Positions 1 to 7,107 of a stretch of 64,000 bases of DNA are shown here, one piece after another. The notes below the pieces were generated by a model that had not been told where the DNA came from, made no database searches, and was given only the letters and a program-made list of their open reading frames with translations. Source of the stretch: Armatimonadota bacterium (GTDB taxonomy: Bacteria > Armatimonadota > Fimbriimonadia > Fimbriimonadales > Fimbriimonadaceae); NCBI GenBank assembly GCA_018268355.1, contig JAFDWR010000004.1, forward strand, positions 124,404 to 188,403. The letters are read 5' to 3'. Position 1 is the stretch's first letter, and every line of letters begins with the position of its first letter. The position numbers were made by a program, and so were the translations under genes.

Positions 1-7
1 TGTTGCC

Positions 8-1216
8 TCAGCGGCGGTTGATGGTTTCGAGGACCAGATCGGGCGTCTTGCCCGAGCCATCGGATTGGCCGCCGTCGTCCTTGCCGTCCTCGCCCGTTGA
101 ATAGGCGCGGAAGGCGGCGCGGTCGGCCTTGTAGACAAAGCTGAGGCCCGTGTAGGGGTCGATCGAGAGCTCATCGCCCTCCTTGATCGTGGCGGGTGCC
201 GCCCCGGTCGATTTCACCGTGCTCCAAAGTCCGGCGTGGAGGCCGAGGAGCCGCGTCCGGGCGAGGCTCGCGGTCCACATTGGCAGCAGTCGCCGTCCAC
301 CCTTGAAGAACGCGAGCGAAAGCGTTGACCACGGTCGGTCGCGCTCCTTGTCGGGTTCGCCAATCTTCGCGTAAGGCTGCTGGCTGTCGTGGGTGACCGC
401 GCTGATCTCCTGGTCAATCTCGCCCGAGAAGCCCTGGAAGAAGTCGCGCCGCTTCGTATCGTCCTCGCGCAGCGATTGGAGCGCCTTGGCGGTGTCGCGG
501 CTGTTGCCGCCCAGCCGCGCGACGAGCGGGCCGATCTTGTTGTCCCGGACCGCGTCTTGGACGTTTTGGACCGCGTAAAGCATGTTCAACCGCTCGTGGG
601 CGAGGATGGACTCAAACTTGGGGCGGGCCTTCAGGATCTGGCGGATGCCTTGCCCCAAGGTCTTGAGGTCGTTCACCGGGAAGTTCTCGAGGTTGGGCGC
701 GATCGCGCGGCGACACTCGTCGACGATCTCGAGCCCGAGCGTCGCATCAACCACGCTGCCTCCGCAAAGGTTCATGCCGAACTGGATGCCCGCAAGCGCG
801 ATCTCCACCGCGGCCGACGTTCGATTCTCGGAGAGTGCGGTTTCGATCCGCCAAACGAAGTTGCGCCCGAGCATCCGCCAACCGACATGGTGGGGCGGCA
901 GGACGGTGGGCTCGCGGCCCACAAAGACGAACTCGAACGGCTTGCGCCGCGACCCGACGAGCTTGCGATAGCCGTTCTCCGAAAGCAGAAGCGCCTTGTT
1001 TCGCGCCTTCTTGTCAAAGGCCACGTAGTTCTTGAAATCCGCGGTGGCGGCTTCCACCATGTCGGCGGCGGCGACGTAGTCGGCAAAGGCGTTCTCCGAC
1101 GAGATCGAGGCCGCAGGCTCGTTGGGGACATAGTTTGGATAAGGAACTTCTACTTTTCCTCGACATCCAGCCGCAACCGCGACCACTCCTACAATCGTCC
1201 AGCCCATCCTTGGCAT
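8..1216 (-). CDS. Large lipoprotein of unknown function
   Basis: I do not recognise the family. The chosen start (position 1216) gives a short signal peptide ending in a lipobox (V-A-A-G-C), so the mature protein should be lipid-anchored; an upstream in-frame start at 1267 would put 17 extra residues before it. The body (about 400 aa) is helical and basic with no visible enzyme motif. The C-terminus carries Y-S-x-G-x-D-G-K-D-D-x-G followed by D-L-V-L. The lipoprotein at 4439-5773 has the same arrangement (Y-S-V-G-P-N-G-K-D-D-D-G, then D-I-V-V), so the two are probably distant paralogues. The Asp-rich turn could bind calcium (inference). It is divergent from the sugar nucleotidyltransferase at 1267. 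Confidence 0.7.
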   Translation of the reverse strand: MPRMGWTIVGVVAVAAGCRGKVEVPYPNYVPNEPAASISSENAFADYVAAADMVEAATADFKNYVAFDKKARNKALLLSENGYRKLVGSRRKPFEFVFVGREPTVLPPHHVGWRMLGRNFVWRIETALSENRTSAAVEIALAGIQFGMNLCGGSVVDATLGLEIVDECRRAIAPNLENFPVNDLKTLGQGIRQILKARPKFESILAHERLNMLYAVQNVQDAVRDNKIGPLVARLGGNSRDTAKALQSLREDDTKRRDFFQGFSGEIDQEISAVTHDSQQPYAKIGEPDKERDRPWSTLSLAFFKGGRRLLPMWTASLARTRLLGLHAGLWSTVKSTGAAPATIKEGDELSIDPYTGLSFVYKADRAAFRAYSTGEDGKDDGGQSDGSGKTPDLVLETINRR

Positions 1217-1266
1217 GGTTCGACCATACCACCCCGCGCTGGTAATCTGTCCAGGTAGGTTCAACA

Positions 1267-2184
1267 ATGAAAGGCGTCATTCTGGCTGCCGGCAAGGGAA
1301 GTCGGCTTTATCCCATCACTCACCACATCGCCAAGCCCCTCCTGCCGCTTGCGAACAAAATGACCCTCGCCTATGCGTTTGATGCGCTCAAAGGCATGGG
1401 AATCGACGAGATCTGCGTTGTCGTGGGCGAGAACGAGGGCCAGATGAAGGCCGCGCTCGGCGACGGCAGCAAGTTCGGCGTGAAGCTCAGCTTTGTCCGC
1501 CAAACTGAGCCGAAGGGCCTCGCCCATGCGGTTGGGTTTGCCCAGGAGTTCGTCGGCGACGACAGCTTTGTCCTCTACCTGGGCGATGCGATCTACGATC
1601 GCGGTTTTGGTGAAATCGCGGCCCGATTCCGCGATTCGGGATGCGCAAACCTTAACCTGGTCAAGCCGGTTGAGGACCCGCGGCGCTTTGGCGTTGCGAC
1701 CGTGGAAGGCGAGCGGATTGTCCGCCTCGTCGAGAAGCCCCAGAATCCCGAATCCAACCTTGCGATGGCGGGGATGTACTTCTTTGGCCCTGCTCTCTGG
1801 AAGGTCCTCCCGGACCTCCAGCCCTCGGGGCGCGGCGAGTTCGAGATCACCGATGCGATTCAGATGCTCATCGACCGGGGTGAGACCGTGCTTGCCGCCG
1901 TGTATGAAGGCGCGTGGTTCGACACCGGCACCCTCGATTCGTTCCTTGAAACGAGCCGATTCCTCGCCGGAGATGCCCCGGTCGTCGCAGGCCAGCTCTC
2001 TGGCGACGCCAGCGACCATGTGGTCATCGGCGAGGGCGCAGACGTGGCTTGTGGGTCAATCACCGACTCGGTGGTGCTGCCCGGCGCAAAGGTGAAGGTG
2101 AGCGGTTCCATCCGCCGCTGCATCATCGCCGGCAACGTCGACCGTGACGGCGACATCGAAAACGAGATCATCTACGGCGAATAG
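1267..2184 (+). CDS. Sugar-phosphate nucleotidyltransferase (RmlA/GlmU-N type)
   Basis: It transfers a nucleotidyl group from an NTP to a sugar 1-phosphate, making an activated sugar for surface polysaccharide. The N-terminus has the signature A-A-G-K-G-S-R-L-Y-P-I-T, followed by the K-P-L-L-P motif that binds the sugar phosphate. A G-D-A motif near residue 105 takes the place of the usual metal-binding G-D-N/D. After about residue 235 there are short hexapeptide-like repeats, as in long glucose-1-phosphate thymidylyltransferases, so 305 aa fits the long RmlA form. No other sugar-nucleotide genes lie next to it, so the sugar and nucleotide cannot be fixed from context. ATG start; a strong hairpin follows the stop. 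Confidence 0.85.
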   Translation: MKGVILAAGKGSRLYPITHHIAKPLLPLANKMTLAYAFDALKGMGIDEICVVVGENEGQMKAALGDGSKFGVKLSFVRQTEPKGLAHAVGFAQEFVGDDSFVLYLGDAIYDRGFGEIAARFRDSGCANLNLVKPVEDPRRFGVATVEGERIVRLVEKPQNPESNLAMAGMYFFGPALWKVLPDLQPSGRGEFEITDAIQMLIDRGETVLAAVYEGAWFDTGTLDSFLETSRFLAGDAPVVAGQLSGDASDHVVIGEGADVACGSITDSVVLPGAKVKVSGSIRRCIIAGNVDRDGDIENEIIYGE

Positions 2185-2193
2185 TCGACCTCC

Positions 2194-2240
2194 AAAAACC
2201 CGGAAGCCCGGCTGCTCACAAGGAGCGTCCGGGCTTCCCA
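2194..2240 (-). terminator. Rho-independent terminator, convergent gene pair
   Basis: A stem of about 10 bp (GGAAGCCCGG pairing with CCGGGCTTCC) sits between the two convergent genes. Read on the minus strand it is followed by a T-run, so it ends the small lipoprotein gene. The same stem may also help stop the nucleotidyltransferase transcript coming from the left. Confidence 0.8.
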
Positions 2241-2265
2241 CAGTTTGATTAAACTGCGATTCTGC

Positions 2266-2400
2266 TTACTTAGCAGCGGGCGACGTCGAAGCGGCGGGCG
2301 ATCCGCTGGCGCCAGCGCCGGCTTCGTCACCCTTGTTGCAACCAGTCATCACCATGCTGAGTGCGGCCACTGCCACGAGAATCGCGAAAAACTTCTTCAT
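2266..2400 (-). CDS. Very small lipoprotein (44 aa)
   Basis: The ATG at 2400 starts a 44-residue peptide: two lysines, a hydrophobic stretch, and a lipobox M-T-G-C at about residues 18-21. The mature part is only about 24 residues of Gly, Ala, Ser and Pro with one acidic patch. A full set of expression signals supports it: a consensus-like sigma-70 promoter at 2493-2521, a GGAGGT ribosome site ten bases before the ATG, and a strong terminator after the stop. It resembles entericidin-like or other tiny structural lipoproteins only in layout; no homology is claimed. The upstream in-frame start at 2481 would lie in the leader and spoil the signal peptide. Confidence 0.75.
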   Translation of the reverse strand: MKKFFAILVAVAALSMVMTGCNKGDEAGAGASGSPAASTSPAAK

Positions 2401-2410
2401 TTTGTTTAGT

Positions 2411-2416
2411 ACCTCC
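2411..2416 (-). promoter_or_regulatory. Perfect Shine-Dalgarno (GGAGGT)
   Basis: This sits ten bases upstream of the ATG at 2400 and fixes the start of the 44-aa lipoprotein. A short GC hairpin (CGCCC-ttcc-GGGCG) lies in the leader just upstream. Confidence 0.7.
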
Positions 2417-2492
2417 AGTTGTTGAACTCTTCCGGTCGCCCGGAAGGGCGAGAACCCACCGGACATTGCCCGGATGAACACCTCGCGACCGT

Positions 2493-2521
2493 ACTATACA
2501 GCAGGTTTTTTTGTTTTGCAA
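2493..2521 (-). promoter_or_regulatory. Sigma-70 type promoter for small lipoprotein
   Basis: On the minus strand, TTGCAA (2516-2521) and TATAGT (2493-2498) are separated by exactly 17 bases. This predicts a leader of about 85 nt before the ATG at 2400. Confidence 0.7.
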
Positions 2522-2537
2522 GGGGACCCAAGGATTT

Positions 2538-2960
2538 TTACGAGTTGCGGTGGGTCCTTTGACGCCAAAGCCGGATGGTCAGGAAGACCACGCCGATGCC
2601 ATAAACCGTGGCGCAAATGATGCTGATTGAGGTCAAAACGGTTCGGATGGGACCATCCGTGGTGCGGTCGGACAGCACGGCGAGGATGCAAAAAACCAAC
2701 GCGCGCAGAAGGACCCGAAAGAGTCGCCCAAGTTCGTTCTCGCCCTCGACATTTTGCAAAGGCGAATCGCTGGAGGCGTTTTCCACCACCCAGTCCGCAA
2801 CCGGGCGGCTCACCCCCCAGTGCTCGACCATGCGGTCGGAAAGCTCGCTCGCGAGGTAGCCCAGCGACTTCGCCGCCTGGATCGAAGCCATCATCACCCG
2901 AAGGTGCCTCGGCCCCATGCCTCGAAGCTCTTGCCGCACATCAGGAGGTGGTGTCGTCAT
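2538..2960 (-). CDS. Hypothetical membrane protein
   Basis: This is an unrecognised protein of 140 aa from the ATG at 2960. The first 85 residues are soluble and helical. The C-terminal part has two hydrophobic segments (about residues 80-97 and 108-130) and a basic tail, so it is probably an inner-membrane protein with a cytoplasmic N-terminal domain. It is divergent from rnhC, with starts only 40 bp apart. An in-frame start at 3038 would overlap rnhC and is less likely. Confidence 0.6.
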   Translation of the reverse strand: MTTPPPDVRQELRGMGPRHLRVMMASIQAAKSLGYLASELSDRMVEHWGVSRPVADWVVENASSDSPLQNVEGENELGRLFRVLLRALVFCILAVLSDRTTDGPIRTVLTSISIICATVYGIGVVFLTIRLWRQRTHRNS

Positions 2961-3000
2961 CCTAACCCCTATTCTAACGCCCGGGTACCCTCGACGACGC

Positions 3001-3630
3001 ATGAGCGAGGGACGAATCGGCGTGGACGAATCGGGCAAAGGGGACTTCTTTGGCCCATTGGTGGTGGCGGCGTGCTACGTCGGCCCCGAGCACTTGGCTG
3101 AGCTCGATGGGGTGAAGGATTCCAAGAAGCTGACCGACGCCCAGGCGATCCAACTTGCCGAACGCATCCAGCGCGTTTGTCCGTTCTCCATCGTGGCGAT
3201 TGGCCCGGAAAAGTACAACGAAATGTACTTAAAGTTTGCCAATTTGAACAAGCTCCTCGCCTGGGGCCATGCCCGCGCCATCGAGAATGTGCTTGAAGTC
3301 CAGCCCGCGAAAACCATCATCAGCGACGAGTTCGCCAAGGGCGGCGGGCGCGTGAAGTCCGCCCTGTTCGAGCGCGGCCGACAAGCGGAATTCGTCAGCC
3401 GAGTCCGCGCCGAAGCCGATCTCGCCGTCGCGGCGGCCTCGATCCTCGCCCGAGCAGAGTTTCTTCGCCGGCTCAAAAAGCTGAGCATCGAATTTGGCAT
3501 CGACCTCCCGAAAGGGGCGACCAACGTGATCGGCACTGGAAAGCGATTTGTCTCCCTCCACGGCCCCGAAGCCCTCGGCAAGGTCGCCAAGCTCCATTTC
3601 AAGACCTCCCAGCAGGTGCTCGCGCCGTGA
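3001..3630 (+). CDS. rnhC: Ribonuclease HIII, short form
   Basis: It cleaves the RNA strand of RNA-DNA hybrids, clearing primers and R-loops. The signature D-E-S-G-K-G-D-F-F-G-P-L-V-V-A (residues 9-23) is the HIII form; HII has D-E-a-G-R-G. Asp9, Glu10 and Asp109 are candidate metal ligands, and the V-K-D-S-K-K-L and A-A-A-S-I-L-A-R motifs are present. Known RNase HIII proteins are around 300 aa with an N-terminal TBP-like substrate-binding domain. Here the catalytic domain begins at residue 5 and the protein is 209 aa, so that domain is absent. The ATG at 3001 is chosen because the catalytic motif follows at once. It overlaps the next gene by 4 nt (GTGA). Confidence 0.88.
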   Translation: MSEGRIGVDESGKGDFFGPLVVAACYVGPEHLAELDGVKDSKKLTDAQAIQLAERIQRVCPFSIVAIGPEKYNEMYLKFANLNKLLAWGHARAIENVLEVQPAKTIISDEFAKGGGRVKSALFERGRQAEFVSRVRAEADLAVAAASILARAEFLRRLKKLSIEFGIDLPKGATNVIGTGKRFVSLHGPEALGKVAKLHFKTSQQVLAP

Positions 3631-4400
3631 TCCGCCTCTCGTCAATCACGATCTATCCGATCAAGTCGCTCGGTCCGGTTTCGCTCGAGGAAGCAGTGGT
3701 GGAGCCGCGCGGCCTGCGCGACGACCGCCGCATGATGATGGTCGACCCCGAGGGCAAGTTCATCACCCAGCGGCAGCACGCGGGCCTTGCCTTGTTTCGC
3801 GTGAAACCCCATGCCGAAGGCTGGGAGCTGAGCCACCCCGACCACGGATCTTGCCTCGTCCCCCGCGAACCCAGCGGTGGACGCCTCGACGTTGTGGTTT
3901 GGAAGAGCGACGTTTCCGCGCGGCTCGTCGATCCCACCGTCGATTCGTGGTTGTCCAAAGCCACCGGACTCTCGGTCCGGCTCGTGGCGATGGATGACGA
4001 GTCGCACCGGCCTTGTGGCGAGGGTGAGGTGAGCTTTGCCGACGGCTATCCAGTGCTCCTCATCGGCGAGGCCTCGCTGGCCGAGCTGAACCGCCGCGTG
4101 GGCGAGGGCCTCTCCATGCGCCGATTCCGAACCAACCTCACGACGACCGGTGGCAACCCCCACGATGAGGATGCCGCGCGTTGGGTCCGGCTCCCGGATG
4201 CCGAATTTGAGAACGTAAAGCCCTGCGGCCGATGCATCGTGACCACCCTCGACCCCGACACCGGCGAGGGCGGCGTCGAACCGCTCCAAACGCTCGCCAC
4301 CTATCGAAAGGAAGGCCAGAGTGTGAACTTCGGCGTGAACCTGGTTCCGACTCGTCTCGGGACCGTTCGTGTGGGCGACCTTGTCAATTTCGAGCGTTGA
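3627..4400 (+). CDS. MOSC domain protein (YcbX/mARC-like)
   Basis: The N-terminal MOSC_N beta-barrel part begins with Y-P-I-K-S-L and continues to about residue 110. The C-terminal MOSC domain contains R-R-F-R-T-N-L and the conserved Cys region C-G-R-C (about residues 200-203). Members of this family bind the molybdenum cofactor and reduce N-hydroxylated compounds. The GTG start at 3627 overlaps the rnhC stop as GTGA, indicating translational coupling. No electron-transfer partner (ferredoxin domain) is fused at the C-terminus, so the redox partner must be elsewhere. Confidence 0.85.
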   Translation: MIRLSSITIYPIKSLGPVSLEEAVVEPRGLRDDRRMMMVDPEGKFITQRQHAGLALFRVKPHAEGWELSHPDHGSCLVPREPSGGRLDVVVWKSDVSARLVDPTVDSWLSKATGLSVRLVAMDDESHRPCGEGEVSFADGYPVLLIGEASLAELNRRVGEGLSMRRFRTNLTTTGGNPHDEDAARWVRLPDAEFENVKPCGRCIVTTLDPDTGEGGVEPLQTLATYRKEGQSVNFGVNLVPTRLGTVRVGDLVNFER

Positions 4401-4438
4401 AAGTACTTGAAAAGTCAAAGATGCCGTAAAGTGTTCTC

Positions 4439-5773
4439 ATGAAGTGGGCCCTAACCGCTTCGACTTCGGTGGTGGCAGCTCTCATGTTGGTGGGCTGTGG
4501 CGGCGGAATGTCGGGAAACACCGTGCGCGCAGACTATGCGAAGGAAGTCGCTCGCGCCAAGACCAATGGCTTTGACACGTTGGACAACATCGCTCCACGC
4601 GTCTCGCCGGGCGACAATGCCGCGCCGTTGCTTGCGAATTTGCAAAAGACGATGGACACCAATCGTCAGATCAAATCCGACGCCAAGCTGCTCCTTTCTG
4701 GCCAGGTGAACTACGCCAGCAAAGAGGTGGGCGAGGCCACCCGCCGCCTCGATTCGACCTTCAACACCTCGCGGTCGATTGGCGCACGACGCGTCTTCCG
4801 CACCGAGCTGGAGCTCGACGACCCCAACGCCGCGCAGTATCCCGAGATTGGGCTGGTGCGACGGCTTTGCCGACTCTTCATGGCCCGCGCCCGGGTGCAT
4901 ATCTCCAGAAAGGAGTACGGGCCTGCCATTCAAGACCTAAGCGATTCGCTGAAGCTCTGCCAGGTCCTTCGGGGCCAGCCGCAGATCCTCTCGATTGGCG
5001 TCGAAGTGACCGTCTCCGAACTGGTCCTTCGTGAATTCGGCGACATCCTTGAGAAGTTGAACCGCCCGCAGCGCGAAAAGGTCATCACCGCGATCAAGGA
5101 CTGCCTCAAGGACGTGCCGTTCTGGGAGGCAATGCGGTTCGAGCAGGCGGTTAACATGCAGTTTCGAACGCTTTTCTTGCGCGATTCCTCCAACGGAAAG
5201 GCACCTGCGTTCATCGAGCAAGCCGCCGCCAGCCTCGTCGCCAAGTCCGAAGAGGAAGTGGAGCGGCTCAAGCCAAAGGGCCTGAATCAGGTCGAGTGGT
5301 TAGACGTTCTCTTCTCCGACCTCCTGCGACGTTGGAACAAGATCGCAGAAGCGACGGCGGGCAAGCGGTCGGACCTCGACGCCATCGACAAGGCGATCAA
5401 GGACACGAACTTCGATTTCGGACGTGCCACGGGCAAGAACCTCGTGAGCATCATGCTCTTTCCCGTCGTCCGCGAGCTGATCGAAGCGACCAAGGGCGGC
5501 CTAGCCCGTCGCGAGCTCCTGCTGTCGATGGCCGATATCCTGAGCTACCGCGAGGCGCACGGAGGAGCATGGCCAACGGAAAGCCAAATCAAGCTGCCGA
5601 AGGACGTCTATGGCACCGGGCCGATCAAGATGAAGAAGCTGCCGGAAGGGCTGATCCTTTACTCGGTGGGCCCCAATGGAAAGGATGACGATGGCTGGGT
5701 CGGTCCCACGCGCGACATCGTGGTTTCCTACCCGGGCACCCTTCGCGAGCAGCGCCGCCGCCCCGCCCACTAA
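4439..5773 (+). CDS. Large lipoprotein of unknown function
   Basis: The signal peptide ends in L-V-G-C (about residues 17-20), so the protein is lipid-anchored. The 444-aa body is almost all helical; residues about 140-175 (R-L-C-R-L-F-M-A-R-A-R) look like TPR-type helices, but I cannot assign a domain. The C-terminal Y-S-V-G-P-N-G-K-D-D-D-G-W motif is shared in form with the lipoprotein at 8-1216. It stands alone, 38 bp after the MOSC gene, and is convergent with the cytochrome b-c gene, leaving only 2 bp between the stops. Confidence 0.72.
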   Translation: MKWALTASTSVVAALMLVGCGGGMSGNTVRADYAKEVARAKTNGFDTLDNIAPRVSPGDNAAPLLANLQKTMDTNRQIKSDAKLLLSGQVNYASKEVGEATRRLDSTFNTSRSIGARRVFRTELELDDPNAAQYPEIGLVRRLCRLFMARARVHISRKEYGPAIQDLSDSLKLCQVLRGQPQILSIGVEVTVSELVLREFGDILEKLNRPQREKVITAIKDCLKDVPFWEAMRFEQAVNMQFRTLFLRDSSNGKAPAFIEQAAASLVAKSEEEVERLKPKGLNQVEWLDVLFSDLLRRWNKIAEATAGKRSDLDAIDKAIKDTNFDFGRATGKNLVSIMLFPVVRELIEATKGGLARRELLLSMADILSYREAHGGAWPTESQIKLPKDVYGTGPIKMKKLPEGLILYSVGPNGKDDDGWVGPTRDIVVSYPGTLREQRRRPAH

Positions 5774-5775
5774 GC

Positions 5776-7023
5776 CTAGCGGCGGTGGCTGAGGATGAAC
5801 TGCACGAGCAGGTTAATCTGGTCGTTGCTCAGCTTGCCCTCAAAGGCGGGCATCGTCGATCCCTTCTTGACCTTCTCCGGGTTCAAAATGTAGTCCCGAA
5901 GGACCTCAGGATCGCGAAGGAGGACGTCGCCCTTGGTCAGGTCCGGCCCCGCTGCGCCCTTCGTGCCGTCGGTGCCGTGGCAGTTGGCGCAAGGCTGGGA
6001 ATTGAACAGCCGCTGGCCCTCCTCCGCGAGCTTGGGATCGAGCTTAAACGCGGTCGGGCTCGTCGTCGGACCGGGATCGGGTGCCTTGATGTCTTGGCTG
6101 CCTGAAATGGGCGCGATCTGCGGTCGAACCCAAAGCGTCAGTCCACCGAGAACGGCGAGCGCGGAAACCGTCATCACCCGGATCATCTGGAGCGTGAACT
6201 TCCGGCCGATGAAAGGCAGGGCAAAGAGGAAACCCACCAACAGGCCGGGGAGAACCATCGCGCCCACCCAACCGATGGAGAGCTTGTCGAACGTGCTCAA
6301 CAGCACGTGCATTGGGGCGACGTACCAGCTGGGATGCGCGTCAAAGCTGCTCCAGTCACTGGCGGTCGCTGCCGTGCCTCCTGCTGGCTCAACAAGGAGG
6401 CAGAGCGCAAAGGCAAAGAACAGGCTCATGAACGCGGCAGGGACAAAGACCTTTGTGTCCTTCAGCCGGAAATGGGACACGAACGCGCCAAGGGTGCCGA
6501 CCACGAGCAGGATCGGCAAGCCAACCGAGTGGAGCTTGGTCCAAAGGGCAAGCGTCTGGGGACCGACTTCGGCTCCGCCGAGCATGAATTGACGCACGGT
6601 CGCGCCGAGTCCGGGCATCCGTGAGGTGATTCCTGCCTCCACCACGACGGTGCGAACATCGTGCTGGTCGAGCGGCAGGAAGTTGCCCGTGATCTGGAAG
6701 CCCAGCGCGGCCAAGAACAGGGTGATCGTCCCCCACCATCGCCACTGATGCGGCTTTTGATACCACCCACACCAGAGCATCGCCAAAAGGTGGAACGAGG
6801 CATGGAGGAGCAGGACAAACGAGCCCCAGTAGTGGAGCGAAACGAGCAATGCGTTGAAGCTGGATTGACTTCGGAGTGCTTCGATCGACCGTCGAACCTC
6901 ATCCGGCCCGCCGTGGACCTTGGTCGAAAGGTAGTAGCCGAGGACAATTTGCACCCCAGCGAGGACAAAGAGACCCGCAGCCGAAGAAGCCAGCAAATTG
7001 CCAGCCGGGTCGCGACGCCTCAT
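5776..7023 (-). CDS. Cytochrome b fused to C-terminal cytochrome c
   Basis: Residues 1-300 form a full cytochrome b. Helix B has His64 and His78 with 13 residues between, as required for two haems. A helix C/cd region reads G-x-x-I-T-G-N-F-L-P-L-D-Q, helix D begins with His165, and the quinol-site motif is P-S-W-Y (231-234) in place of P-E-W-Y. Residues about 330-415 form a class I cytochrome c with C-A-N-C-H (345-349) and a Met391 ligand. The usual second haem-ligand His on helix D (14 residues after His165) aligns with Gly179; His184 is the nearest alternative. It should take part in quinol oxidation at the inner membrane. No Rieske gene is in the window. It is divergent from the cyclase gene. 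Confidence 0.85.
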   Translation of the reverse strand: MRRRDPAGNLLASSAAGLFVLAGVQIVLGYYLSTKVHGGPDEVRRSIEALRSQSSFNALLVSLHYWGSFVLLLHASFHLLAMLWCGWYQKPHQWRWWGTITLFLAALGFQITGNFLPLDQHDVRTVVVEAGITSRMPGLGATVRQFMLGGAEVGPQTLALWTKLHSVGLPILLVVGTLGAFVSHFRLKDTKVFVPAAFMSLFFAFALCLLVEPAGGTAATASDWSSFDAHPSWYVAPMHVLLSTFDKLSIGWVGAMVLPGLLVGFLFALPFIGRKFTLQMIRVMTVSALAVLGGLTLWVRPQIAPISGSQDIKAPDPGPTTSPTAFKLDPKLAEEGQRLFNSQPCANCHGTDGTKGAAGPDLTKGDVLLRDPEVLRDYILNPEKVKKGSTMPAFEGKLSNDQINLLVQFILSHRR

Positions 7024-7107
7024 GCCTTGCAGTTTAGACGGACTTTGGGCAATTTCAAAGGTCCTTAGGGGAAATTTGGTCTGGGTTGTAAACTATCCGC
7101 AAGAAAC

